NCBI GenBank assembly: GCA_032718865.1
Contig: JALUTQ010000027.1
Coordinates: 62,001 to 126,000 of the forward strand
Direction: 5' to 3'
DNA length: 64,000 nt
Source of the DNA: Tilletia caries
Taxonomy: Eukaryota > Basidiomycota > Exobasidiomycetes > Tilletiales > Tilletiaceae
Shown here: in pieces, positions 1 through 7,947 of the stretch
Position numbering within the stretch: the stretch's first letter is position 1
Layout of the letters: each line of letters opens with the position of its first letter
Program-made: the position numbers and the translations under genes
The notes under the pieces: model-generated
The model's database searches: none
What the model saw: only the letters and a program-made list of their open reading frames with translations
What the model was told of the DNA's origin: nothing

Positions 1-858
1 GCGAACAAGAACACGCTCGTCATCGCCCCTCAGTTCATGAGTAAAATCCGGAACTCGGGACAATACGCCTCCAACCAGATCGCGTTCGACGACGTCAACC
101 CTTGGCAAGTTGGCGAGCGGGCAACGTTTCCCAAAGGAACCTCTGTCACCTCCTTCTCCGCCATCGACAACCTCCTCGACAGACTCGCCGACAAGAGCAA
201 ATTCCCCAAACTCCAACGCATCGTCATCGTCGGCCACGGAGGTGGCGGTCAGCTCGTCACGCGATACGCTGTCTTGGGCTCCATTCCATCCCCCTCCAAA
301 GTAGCCGTCCGACTCGTCGTCGGCGACCCCTCCTCGAACCTCTACTTCACCGACGACCGTCCGCTCCGCTCGTCGTTCGATGCCCAGGGTGCCACAAAGG
401 GCTCATGCCCGCTTTACAACACCTACCGCTACGGCTTCACCGATCTCACCAAGTACAACCCTACCGCAGGATCCCTCTCGCCCTCGGCCTACTTCAGCCG
501 CTTCGCCAAGCGTGACGTCGTCTTCATCGTCGGCAACAACGACAAAGACCCCAGCGGAGACCAGACTTGCATGGCCCACCTTCTCGGCGGCTCAGCGCGT
601 TGCGATAGGACGTTCATGTACTGGCGATACATCAACCAGCTTGCGGGAACGACGGCCAGTGCGAAGTTGTCGGGTTTCCCTGGCAAGTTCTCGTCACAAC
701 TTCCCGACTGGTCCAACCAGACCGGCGGGCAGCTCAAGGCTCAGCTTACCATCGTGCCCAACGCGCAGCATGACCCTTCTGCTGTCTTCCAGAACCAGCT
801 CGGACGCGCCGTCCTCTTCACCGTCGGCAAGGTTCCGCGCGGAGGATCACCACAGTAG
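1..858 (+). CDS. Alpha/beta-hydrolase-like protein, 5' partial
   Basis: The reading frame is open from base 1, so the gene begins upstream; the ATG at 37 is internal. About 285 residues are visible. The region before residue 70 (counted from that ATG) has the strand-turn-helix of an alpha/beta hydrolase, IVIVGHGGGGQ, followed by a conserved-looking YNTYRYG segment and a late NAQHDPSAVF segment that fits the catalytic His region. The usual elbow in fungal relatives is GHSAGGQ; here the nucleophile position is Gly (codon GGA at 238-240), so the protein may lack hydrolase activity. A Cys-rich middle (SCPLYN, TCMAH, ARCDR) suggests a secreted or disulfide-bonded protein, but the N-terminus is outside the window. 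The fold assignment is fairly good and the function is unknown. Confidence 0.7.
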   Translation, partial: ANKNTLVIAPQFMSKIRNSGQYASNQIAFDDVNPWQVGERATFPKGTSVTSFSAIDNLLDRLADKSKFPKLQRIVIVGHGGGGQLVTRYAVLGSIPSPSKVAVRLVVGDPSSNLYFTDDRPLRSSFDAQGATKGSCPLYNTYRYGFTDLTKYNPTAGSLSPSAYFSRFAKRDVVFIVGNNDKDPSGDQTCMAHLLGGSARCDRTFMYWRYINQLAGTTASAKLSGFPGKFSSQLPDWSNQTGGQLKAQLTIVPNAQHDPSAVFQNQLGRAVLFTVGKVPRGGSPQ

Positions 859-1708
859 ACATTCTTAAGTCTCTCTCGACCCCGAGATCCCTCTCTCTCA
901 CGACGACCGCATAATGCTTCAGCCTTCTCCTCCAGCTTCATCTCAAACATTTCGTTGTTCATTTTTACAATCCGCTTTACAATCCGCTTATGCTGCTGCA
1001 TACGACGTACCATCAAAGCATCTGCTGACCTTCCGCTGGAGCCGAAAGTACGTCCCCGTCTCCCTTCTCCTCTCCCTCATTTCTGTCTGTGGAAAGGAAA
1101 AGGAGGCAGGAAGGAGCAACGGGCGCAGGCAGGGGGCGGACAAACGGCAGGGCCTCGTGCATTTTCTGCTGCATCTAATTTGCAATTGTGCATATGTGTT
1201 CCTACTCCTGGATCCTGGAGTCTGGACAGCTGCATAGCTGCAGCTCTTCCTCTTGGCATGTTCCTCCTTCCTCTGTTGCTGTTCCTCCTCTCCTTGCGAT
1301 CACTGACGTGCGGTTGTTGCCTTCTCCCCAAGCAGCATGCAAAGCCTCCGCCTGTCACTCGCGGAATGTATGGACCAGGCGCTGCAATAACCTGCAGGCC
1401 AGAACCAGACTGCAGACACCCGGACACCTCTGCTTCATGCTGCCCACCGGTGATGTCTTATCAAGATATCAGGACGCTGTTGGTGATCTCTTTCTGGGAT
1501 TGCGCAGCGCGTGTCGGGACCATGGGCGCCACATGTAACATCTCACCCAGTCGTCGTACGCGCTGATGCTCCCCTTGCTGACCCTGCTCACGAATGTCAT
1601 AAAAGCTCACGTCTTGTTCAGCTTCCCAGATCCCTCTTTTTTCACACCTTCCTCTCACCCTTCTTCGCTATCCTAGTCCTCCTCACTACTTCTGCGCAGA
1701 TATCACAA
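859..1708. other. Intergenic region and amine oxidase promoter
   Basis: No gene is supported here. The left part is CT-rich and holds a dispersed repeat (see 1005-1185). From about 1490 the sequence is shared with the upstream region of the inverted amine oxidase copy near 25.5-25.69 kb, so that part is a duplicated promoter. The motif CATAAAAGCTCAC about 110 bases before the ATG is kept in both copies and is a candidate core promoter element. Confidence 0.5.
1005..1185 (+). repeat. Dispersed repeat, copy 1
   Basis: This stretch matches 20110-20310 in the same orientation. Shared blocks include ACCATCAAAGCA, GCTGGANCCGAAAG, GGAAAAGGAAAA-like purine runs, GCAACGGGCGCAGG and AAACGGCAGGGCCTC. 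No coding potential is seen. It may be a SINE-like or MITE-derived fragment; the class is unknown. Confidence 0.55.
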
Positions 1709-3185
1709 ATGCACCTCCTCAAACACTTCGTCTTCCTTGCCGTCTCCGGGGCCGTAGCCATCGCAGTAGTCCAGTCGGCAACGCTCGACACCATCATCAT
1801 CGGCGGCGGCTTCTCCGGTCTCTCCGCCGCCAAGACCCTCGCCGCTGCTGGCAAATCGTACCTCGTCATCGAGGCCCGCAACCGGACCGGCGGCCGTGTC
1901 GAGAATGCTCAGCTTCCGGGCGGAGGCTATACCGAGGTTGGCGGTGAATTTTTCGGACCCACCCAGGACCATGCTCTCAATCTCGCCAAAGAGCTTGGGG
2001 TCGACCTGTACGAGACGTACAACAAAGGCGATAACGTCTGGTATTTGAACGGGCACAGGGGCCGCTCGAACGCAGGCGGCTTGTTCGGATCCGTCGTCCC
2101 AGACATCGATCCGATCAGCTTGGCCCAGGTGGTCACCGTCCAGTACGCGCTCGACAAGATGGCCAAGTCGATCAACGTTGCCGAGCCGTGGAAGAGCGCC
2201 AAGGCAGCTGAGTGGGACAAGATGACCTTCGGTGCATGGCTTGACGAGCGATGGCTTTCTAAGGACGGCCGCGCCGTCATGGACGCGGCAACAACCTCCA
2301 TATTCTCCGCCGAGCCCTTCCAGCTTTCTCTGCTGTACACCGTCGCCTATATCGCCTCTGCCGGGAACGCGAAGAACCCGGGAACCTTTGAGCGCTTGAC
2401 CAGCACCGGCGGCGGTGCTCAGATGTATCGTGTCGTCGGGGGCACCGAGATTCTGGCCACCAAGCTCGCCGACAAGCTTGGACACCAGAACATCGCTCTC
2501 AGCTCGCCCGTCCAGACGGTTCAAAAGAAGTCCGACGGGGAGTACTCGGTCGTTCTTCGCAATGGCACCGCCTTCACATCCAAGACCGTCGTTGTTGCCA
2601 TGTCCCCACCCGTCGCAGGACTCATCAACTACGACCCTCCGCTGCCTTCTCAGCGAACCGAGCTCTGCAAGCTCATGGTCATGGGCAGCATCGGCAAAGC
2701 CATCGCGACGTACAAGGAGCCATTCTGGCGCAAGGCAGGCTTCTCCGGCCAGGCCGTCTCTGACTCAGGCACGACGCGGGCCACTTTCGACCAATCGCTC
2801 CACGACGGCTCCGTCTATGCGCTGATGGGCTTCCTCGAGGCGGACCAGATGACAAGACTCAACAATGCCTCCATCGACCAAATCACCTCGGAAGTCTCCA
2901 AGGACTTCGTCAACTACTTCGGACCCCAGGCTGCCAATGTAACCTCGTGGACTGTGCACCGATGGGACCTGGAAGAGTTCTCGCGCGGTGGGCCGGTCGC
3001 ATACGCTGCTCCCGGCGTCCTTACCAAGCTCGGACCTGCGCTGGCGACTCCGGTGGGCAACATCTTCTTTGCAGGTACGGAGAGCGCCGAGTACTGGGTC
3101 GGATTCATTGACGGCGCTTTGGGTGCGGGCGTTCGTTCCGCTCAGCAGGCCATCGCAGCGCTCGTCCGAGCCGAAGGTTCGCCGC
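1490..3185 (+). repeat. Inverted segmental duplication, copy 1 (amine oxidase)
   Basis: This block, covering about 220 bases of upstream sequence plus most of the amine oxidase coding region, recurs in inverted orientation at about 24030-25690. Long stretches are identical by eye. Similarity ends near codon 490, after which the two genes have different C-terminal tails. Confidence 0.9.
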
Positions 3186-3268
3186 GCAAAGAAAGCTCTG
3201 GCGCCAAGTTGTCCTCCTCCTCTCAGCCCCAGGTGGCCTTTGCCTCCTGTTTCTCAAGGTACCTTTGA
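1709..3268 (+). CDS. Secreted or membrane-anchored FAD-dependent amine oxidase
   Basis: A 519-residue flavin-containing amine oxidase (monoamine/polyamine oxidase fold), expected to deaminate an amine using FAD and O2. Residues 1-23 form a hydrophobic signal or anchor segment. The Rossmann FAD-binding motif IIIGGGFSGLSAA lies at about 29-41, followed by the dinucleotide-binding Glu and Arg in VIEARNRTGGRV. The C-terminal FAD motif is recognisable as IFFAGTESAEYW followed by a GAL helix. The ATG at 1709 is chosen because it starts the signal peptide; the open frame upstream has no homology. The final 35 residues, after the FAD-binding helix, are Ser/Lys-rich and absent from the inverted copy at 24-25.5 kb. 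The gene converges on DPH1 with a 168-base gap. The substrate cannot be read from sequence. Confidence 0.9.
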   Translation: MHLLKHFVFLAVSGAVAIAVVQSATLDTIIIGGGFSGLSAAKTLAAAGKSYLVIEARNRTGGRVENAQLPGGGYTEVGGEFFGPTQDHALNLAKELGVDLYETYNKGDNVWYLNGHRGRSNAGGLFGSVVPDIDPISLAQVVTVQYALDKMAKSINVAEPWKSAKAAEWDKMTFGAWLDERWLSKDGRAVMDAATTSIFSAEPFQLSLLYTVAYIASAGNAKNPGTFERLTSTGGGAQMYRVVGGTEILATKLADKLGHQNIALSSPVQTVQKKSDGEYSVVLRNGTAFTSKTVVVAMSPPVAGLINYDPPLPSQRTELCKLMVMGSIGKAIATYKEPFWRKAGFSGQAVSDSGTTRATFDQSLHDGSVYALMGFLEADQMTRLNNASIDQITSEVSKDFVNYFGPQAANVTSWTVHRWDLEEFSRGGPVAYAAPGVLTKLGPALATPVGNIFFAGTESAEYWVGFIDGALGAGVRSAQQAIAALVRAEGSPRKESSGAKLSSSSQPQVAFASCFSRYL

Positions 3269-3436
3269 TCACTTCGCTATATACCCAATGTTCTGTGTAT
3301 CCATAGGTTTCTTTGTACCATTAACACCAATGCATTGAGAAGTGTAGTGCCTGTACTGCCTTAGTTCCGTGTGATGTAGCAGAAAACAGGAAGGAAATGT
3401 TGGATCAGGACAAGGATCCCCCGAAAGACGGTCAGG

Positions 3437-5476
3437 TCAAGAGGCTTGGATCTTTGCCTTGGCAGCTTCCTTCTCGGCCCGCTTCCTCCTCAACTCTTTG
3501 AGAATCGCAGTCGCTCCACCACCACTGCCTCCTACTCCCCCACCGCCGCCAGTGGCCGTCCCGTCCTGGCCTCGCTTCGGTCCCGCTCCTGCTCCCCCCG
3601 CTTTTCGCCCTACATGACCCATCCCATGCCGCGGCGTCCAGGGCCCGAGGGAATCATCAGCATAGAAGTCCATCGGGTACCCATTCTCCCCCGTGACATC
3701 GTACGCAGCCTCTTGATCGCCTCGCAGTGCGGCCCGTTCCCAGCCCGCCAGCGCGTCATCGGACGCGGACGCGGGCGCAGCAGGCTCCTTGCGCGAGGCG
3801 ATCGGCACCGACACGATGGCCGACGACGAGTTCTTGGTGTTGGGCGCCCCGAGCGCGAGGGCGGCTTCGTACGGGCTGAGCAGAGGCTTGTCGAAGGCGC
3901 TACCCCAGTCGATCGATAGTCGCGGGCAGGACGTCTGTACGAAGGCTGCGAGATGGTTGCGTGCCGCCGCCGCCGCCGCGCCTCCTCCTTCGGATGACGG
4001 GTTGAAGAGAGCCAATTTGGCGGGCGAGAGTTCGGAGAGGAGGATGGGAACGTGTGGATGTGGGGTCGAAGGTGATGATGGGTTCTGAGTGAGCAGAGTT
4101 CGGAGATGTGAGAGTACCTTGGTGGATCCCTGTCGTCCCAATGTACCCAGCACAAGACCCCACGCTTCCTCCCTTCCGACCTGCTCCTGTTTGCCACCGT
4201 CCAGTACCCTCGCCCGCTCCAAACTTCTCCTCGCCTCACCGACGGCTTTGGCCCTACCAGTCCGCATCCGCTTATGATCGTATCCCTCGCGTTCGAATTT
4301 GCGCGAGTACGGGTCGAAGCGGAAGTAGGCCGAGATGTGTGGGTTGGCGATCATGGCTGATTCGAGGTGGAAGCGGCCGTCTCCGATGTAGAGGAGTGCA
4401 TCCACTGCATCGTCGTTGGCGTCGTCTTCAGTGGCGTTCTCCGCTTTCGAGGTGCCGCGTGTGGCGGAATCCTTATTGGACGAAAGGGTAGCGGCGATGG
4501 AGCGGGATGGTTGATTTCGTGAACGAGGAACGACAGTGGGCAGGGTGGGTGAAGTGCAGCCCAGGATCTCACCCGGTGAGAGCGGCCGGATCTGAGGGAT
4601 GGTGAGGCGATAAGCCCCGCGGTCGTATTGCGGAGTCGCATCTTCGGTGTCCTGCTGCCCTTCGTCTGCACCAGCTGGTCCATCCGGACCTGCGGTAATG
4701 CGTTTCCTGCCTAGGGAAGCGGCGACATTGGCAAGAATTGGGGCGTCTTCGTTCAGTTCCGACTCCAATGCCTCCTTAAGGGGCGCCAAAGCGTTGATGA
4801 ATTGAACTGTACCAACAAGGGCCAGGTGGGTTCGTCTCCTCTTCCTCCTCTGTCCATCCGCGGCATGACCTGGTTCTTCTTCGATCGCAATATCCAGTTT
4901 TGGGCCGGAGGAGTCCTGAGCAGCCACCGGATCGGTTCGACGGACGACTTTATGAAATGTATTGGAGTCGGAGGGAAAGTTGTAGCGGATCGTGCGAACG
5001 AGATGCTCGACATCGAGGGCGATTTCGACGAAGACGTAGAGCGTCCTCAAGCCTCCCGTTTGATCGAGAGGTACCAGGCACGAGTGGGCGTAGTGGACGA
5101 GGAAGTCGCAGCCGAGAGCCCGGGCGGTGTAATCGTCGATGCAGCAGGCTCCGTACGTGACGTCGCCCATGATGACTGGTTCAGCATCGGTGTAGCGACT
5201 GACGATGTCTGCGATGGCGGTGGCGAACATAGTAAGTCCCTCTGGCATCTGGAGGGCGACGCGCTTGGAGTTGAAGTGGCGGACATGGTGAATGGTCTTG
5301 TGTATCTCGAAGTTGTAAGCCGAGGGCAGGAGATGTGCGATGGAGTCGTTCAGCAGACGGTCGTTCAAGAGCTCGTCTGGAATATGAGCCAGTCGTGAGG
5401 ACTGCTGTGGGACTACTCCCGCCTGCGTCCTGCCTGTCTCTGGCGACACAGCACCGTCTTTCAATGCGTCCTTCAT
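3437..5476 (-). CDS. DPH1: Diphthamide biosynthesis protein 1
   Basis: Dph1 is the radical-SAM-like [4Fe-4S] subunit (with Dph2) that transfers the 3-amino-3-carboxypropyl group from SAM to the target His of elongation factor 2. Family hallmarks are the QMPEGL block at about residue 76, GDVTYGACCIDDYTARALG (104-122), VHYAHSC (127-133) and TSCPRLSIDWG (515-525). The three cluster-binding cysteines are therefore expected at 111 or 112, 133 and 517. At 679 residues it is longer than yeast Dph1. The excess is two acidic or Ser-rich insertions (about 180-215 and 260-360), a Gly/Ala insertion near 500 and a Gly-rich C-terminus. No intron is needed. The start at 5476 is the first ATG of the frame. 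Its promoter region now abuts a copia element. Confidence 0.93.
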   Translation of the reverse strand: MKDALKDGAVSPETGRTQAGVVPQQSSRLAHIPDELLNDRLLNDSIAHLLPSAYNFEIHKTIHHVRHFNSKRVALQMPEGLTMFATAIADIVSRYTDAEPVIMGDVTYGACCIDDYTARALGCDFLVHYAHSCLVPLDQTGGLRTLYVFVEIALDVEHLVRTIRYNFPSDSNTFHKVVRRTDPVAAQDSSGPKLDIAIEEEPGHAADGQRRKRRRTHLALVGTVQFINALAPLKEALESELNEDAPILANVAASLGRKRITAGPDGPAGADEGQQDTEDATPQYDRGAYRLTIPQIRPLSPGEILGCTSPTLPTVVPRSRNQPSRSIAATLSSNKDSATRGTSKAENATEDDANDDAVDALLYIGDGRFHLESAMIANPHISAYFRFDPYSRKFEREGYDHKRMRTGRAKAVGEARRSLERARVLDGGKQEQVGREEAWGLVLGTLGRQGSTKVLSHLRTLLTQNPSSPSTPHPHVPILLSELSPAKLALFNPSSEGGGAAAAAARNHLAAFVQTSCPRLSIDWGSAFDKPLLSPYEAALALGAPNTKNSSSAIVSVPIASRKEPAAPASASDDALAGWERAALRGDQEAAYDVTGENGYPMDFYADDSLGPWTPRHGMGHVGRKAGGAGAGPKRGQDGTATGGGGGVGGSGGGATAILKELRRKRAEKEAAKAKIQAS

Positions 5477-5828
5477 CGCTTCTGCTCAGTATCGCTCAGT
5501 GGGAACACCGGACAAGGTCATCATCGTCCTCAGTCAAGTATGTATCAAGTTGCAAAAGTTCTTCGGCGAGCACCGGTTTCAGGAAGAGCGGATAAAAGCA
5601 ACAAGACCGCGCTAAGATAAGATAAGAGCGCCAGATCGGGGCCGACCATGACGATTGACGGACCGAAAGCTCCCCTTGCTCGGCCTCCCTCTCGTGGCTC
5701 GCGCGGCCCAACATTGTTCGTGTGATTCATCCTTCCCCTGCGCTAAAGTGCTGACTGCTGACACGTTCCCTCATTTGCGTCGCTGTGTGTGTCCAGTGTC
5801 CCACCATCTCATCGCTCAATGCTCATCG
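5477..5828. promoter_or_regulatory. DPH1-side half of a divergent promoter region
   Basis: About 350 bases between the DPH1 start and the target duplication of the copia element. No gene is supported. Together with 13021-13293 it formed an intergenic region of about 630 bases between divergent DPH1 and the arrestin-like gene before the retrotransposon inserted. Confidence 0.5.
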
Positions 5829-5833
5829 CTCGT
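5829..5833. repeat. Target site duplication of the copia element, left
   Basis: The five bases CTCGT immediately precede the 5' LTR and recur at 13021-13025 directly after the 3' LTR. This is the hallmark of integrase-mediated insertion. Confidence 0.92.
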
Positions 5834-6115
5834 AGTTGAAGACTGAAGAGTCGCGCTCGAAGTCTGGTGGTGCTGATCGGAGATGAGCGGGGCGGGAGGG
5901 ATTACCACATGGGAGAAGAGACGGGTGATCAATGAACATGAACCGAACCGCCAGAGAGCTCTCTGGCGGACCTACTACTCTCCTTCTTAGTTACCTCTTA
6001 CCTCACGCAATCAGACAGACACACACCCTTGATCCAAGAACACTGGACTGAGGTACGTCTAAAGATTGCCCGCACACTGAGCCACCTACTGCCTACGGAG
6101 CCTCGTTAATCAACT
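5834..6115 (+). repeat. 5' long terminal repeat
   Basis: This 282-bp repeat is identical to 12739-13020. It starts AGTTGA and ends TCAACT, a 6-bp inverted terminal repeat. It contains a perfect 22-bp palindrome at 5948-5969 that could form a hairpin in the transcript. Confidence 0.95.
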
Positions 6116-6129
6116 TGGTAGCTCCGCCC
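6116..6129 (+). other. Candidate primer binding site
   Basis: TGGTAGCTCCGCCC begins at the first base after the 5' LTR. TGGTAGC followed by a CC-rich stretch resembles the binding site for the 3' end of initiator-Met tRNA used by many copia elements; one or more mismatches to the common form are likely. Confidence 0.6.
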
Positions 6130-6156
6130 CTTCCCCTTACAGTACTCTATCCCAAC

Positions 6157-7947
6157 ATGGCCTCGATTCCAACCTCGGCCGGCGATGACAACGCCTCGCA
6201 GCGGGAGCCCACGCTGAAAGATATCTTCGACATGATGCAGGGCATCCAGCAAGAGCAAGCGGCTCAGCGAGTCGTACTTGCGCGTCTCAGCTCTGCCCCG
6301 GGTGTCTCCTTCCAGGACGACGCGTTCCGCACTCCCCCCGATCGGATCGGCAGAGGTATGCGAACCCAAGACGCGCGGCTTCTGGGTGAACCACAGTCCG
6401 CACCCGGATCCGACACTGCCATCCCGCCTTCGCTCCAGCCCGGTCACGCCGGAGGTCCCTACGGCTGGACTCCTGTTGCCCCGGAACGAGAGAGCCGGTT
6501 CGCACGCGCCCGGCCGAGCCTGGGAGTCTCTGGCTTCCCGCTTCCTCCTCAGGCCAGCCCAGCTCTTCCCCGCGGCCAAGGCCCGCCTCATACGGAGACG
6601 AGGCCGGCGTTCACACCCTATCGGTCCACTCCTCGCGATTCCGACCCGGCCTTGCAAGGAGTGAAGGAGGATCTGCTCACGGTCCACAACGACTACCTCC
6701 GCGATCTCCACCCGGACTGGACGGACGCGAGGATCGAAGCCGAGGTTCGAATCAAGACAGCCGAGGACTACCTCGCTATGCGCAAGCGTGCTATCGAGGA
6801 GACGCTGACAGGCACCGTCACCCCCACCAAGACCCCTCATGACACCGGTCGCCCATACCGTCGAGTCAATTGGGACATGGTCAAGATCATCACGAAACTC
6901 GGATGGCACAACTGGTCCGACTGGCGTTCTCGGATCTACAGCTTGTTGGGCACCGTGCCCGGAGCCATCGGCGTCCTTGAAGGCACGATTTACGGTCCCC
7001 GGTATCTCGATCCGGATGACCTTTCCGCTCACCCGAACTACGACGAGGCCCTGGACCTTGAGCTCGGACAGGTGATTCAATCCTGCACCGAGCCGGAAGT
7101 CAACTCGCTCCTCCTCAAGCCCATCTCGGACGGCGAACTCCGTGGGTCCTTCTTCTATCGAGAGTTGCGAGTTTGGCTCGTCCCCAATCAGGGCTATGCT
7201 GCTCTCAAGCTCATCGCAAAGATGGGCCAGCACCGCCAAGGCGAGGGAGAATCAGTTCGTCAATTTGGAGAGAGGCTGCGCCGGTTCTACCTTGAACTGC
7301 AGTCCGCAGGAGAAACCCTCGCCCAGACAAAGCAAGTCGGCTTCCTCCTGACCGGACTCCGATTCCGCTTCCACACCGTCAGAGACAGCGTCGTCTCTCG
7401 TCAGGCCGCCGGAGAGGCGTTTACATTCGAGAAGGCACTCCACATTCTCGCGGAAGCGGAGGAATCCTTCGGCGCATTCGACGACCAGCGCCGAAATGCG
7501 ACGACGACCAGGACTATTCCTCCCTTGTCCCGCCCGAGCGCCCACGTAGCCGAAGAAGACGCGGACGGCTATGGTTTCGCGGAGGATATGGGCGAAGACG
7601 ACATCCAGGCATTCGCAGCCCAATTCGCCCGCAACTTCATCGCCCGCCGTCGCGCAGCAAATGGCACTTCGTTTAGCGGTGCTTGCTTCAACTGCAAGAA
7701 GACTGGACACAGAGCTGCCGAATGTCCAGAGGATCGAGACCCACCCCGGAATGTCTCGTCGCCTGGTGCACACGCTGCCCAGCACCATCCGAGTCAAGCC
7801 CCTCAAGCTTCGCCCCACACGTGTGGGAAAGACACCGCACGCGCCTCGTTTGCCAACGTGCCTGCTATCGGTGCGTTCGAGGCACAGGTCTGGGAGGATG
7901 AGTTGGACGCACTTCCCTCCGCAATGAACGTGGTGACATCAGCATAG
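6157..7947 (+). CDS. Copia Gag
   Basis: A 596-residue Gag protein. The ATG at 6157 is the first in frame, just after the primer binding site. The middle carries the copia Gag core (about residues 240-440, with repeated Trp/Leu and RQFGERLRRFYLEL-like helices). A CCHC zinc knuckle, CFNCKKTGHRAAEC, is encoded at 7684-7725. The frame ends at TAG 7945-7947 and pol continues in the same frame without a shift. The protein would package element RNA into virus-like particles. Confidence 0.88.
   Translation: MASIPTSAGDDNASQREPTLKDIFDMMQGIQQEQAAQRVVLARLSSAPGVSFQDDAFRTPPDRIGRGMRTQDARLLGEPQSAPGSDTAIPPSLQPGHAGGPYGWTPVAPERESRFARARPSLGVSGFPLPPQASPALPRGQGPPHTETRPAFTPYRSTPRDSDPALQGVKEDLLTVHNDYLRDLHPDWTDARIEAEVRIKTAEDYLAMRKRAIEETLTGTVTPTKTPHDTGRPYRRVNWDMVKIITKLGWHNWSDWRSRIYSLLGTVPGAIGVLEGTIYGPRYLDPDDLSAHPNYDEALDLELGQVIQSCTEPEVNSLLLKPISDGELRGSFFYRELRVWLVPNQGYAALKLIAKMGQHRQGEGESVRQFGERLRRFYLELQSAGETLAQTKQVGFLLTGLRFRFHTVRDSVVSRQAAGEAFTFEKALHILAEAEESFGAFDDQRRNATTTRTIPPLSRPSAHVAEEDADGYGFAEDMGEDDIQAFAAQFARNFIARRRAANGTSFSGACFNCKKTGHRAAECPEDRDPPRNVSSPGAHAAQHHPSQAPQASPHTCGKDTARASFANVPAIGAFEAQVWEDELDALPSAMNVVTSA

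Noticed and set aside
5837..6112. Alternative TG...CA boundaries for the LTR
   Set aside because: These ends leave flanks that do not match on the two sides, whereas AG...CT ends give a perfect 5-bp target duplicate.
6106..7239. 377-codon open frame antisense to copia gag
   Set aside because: Shadow of the gag frame in GC-rich DNA; no motif of its own and the sense strand is a clear Gag.
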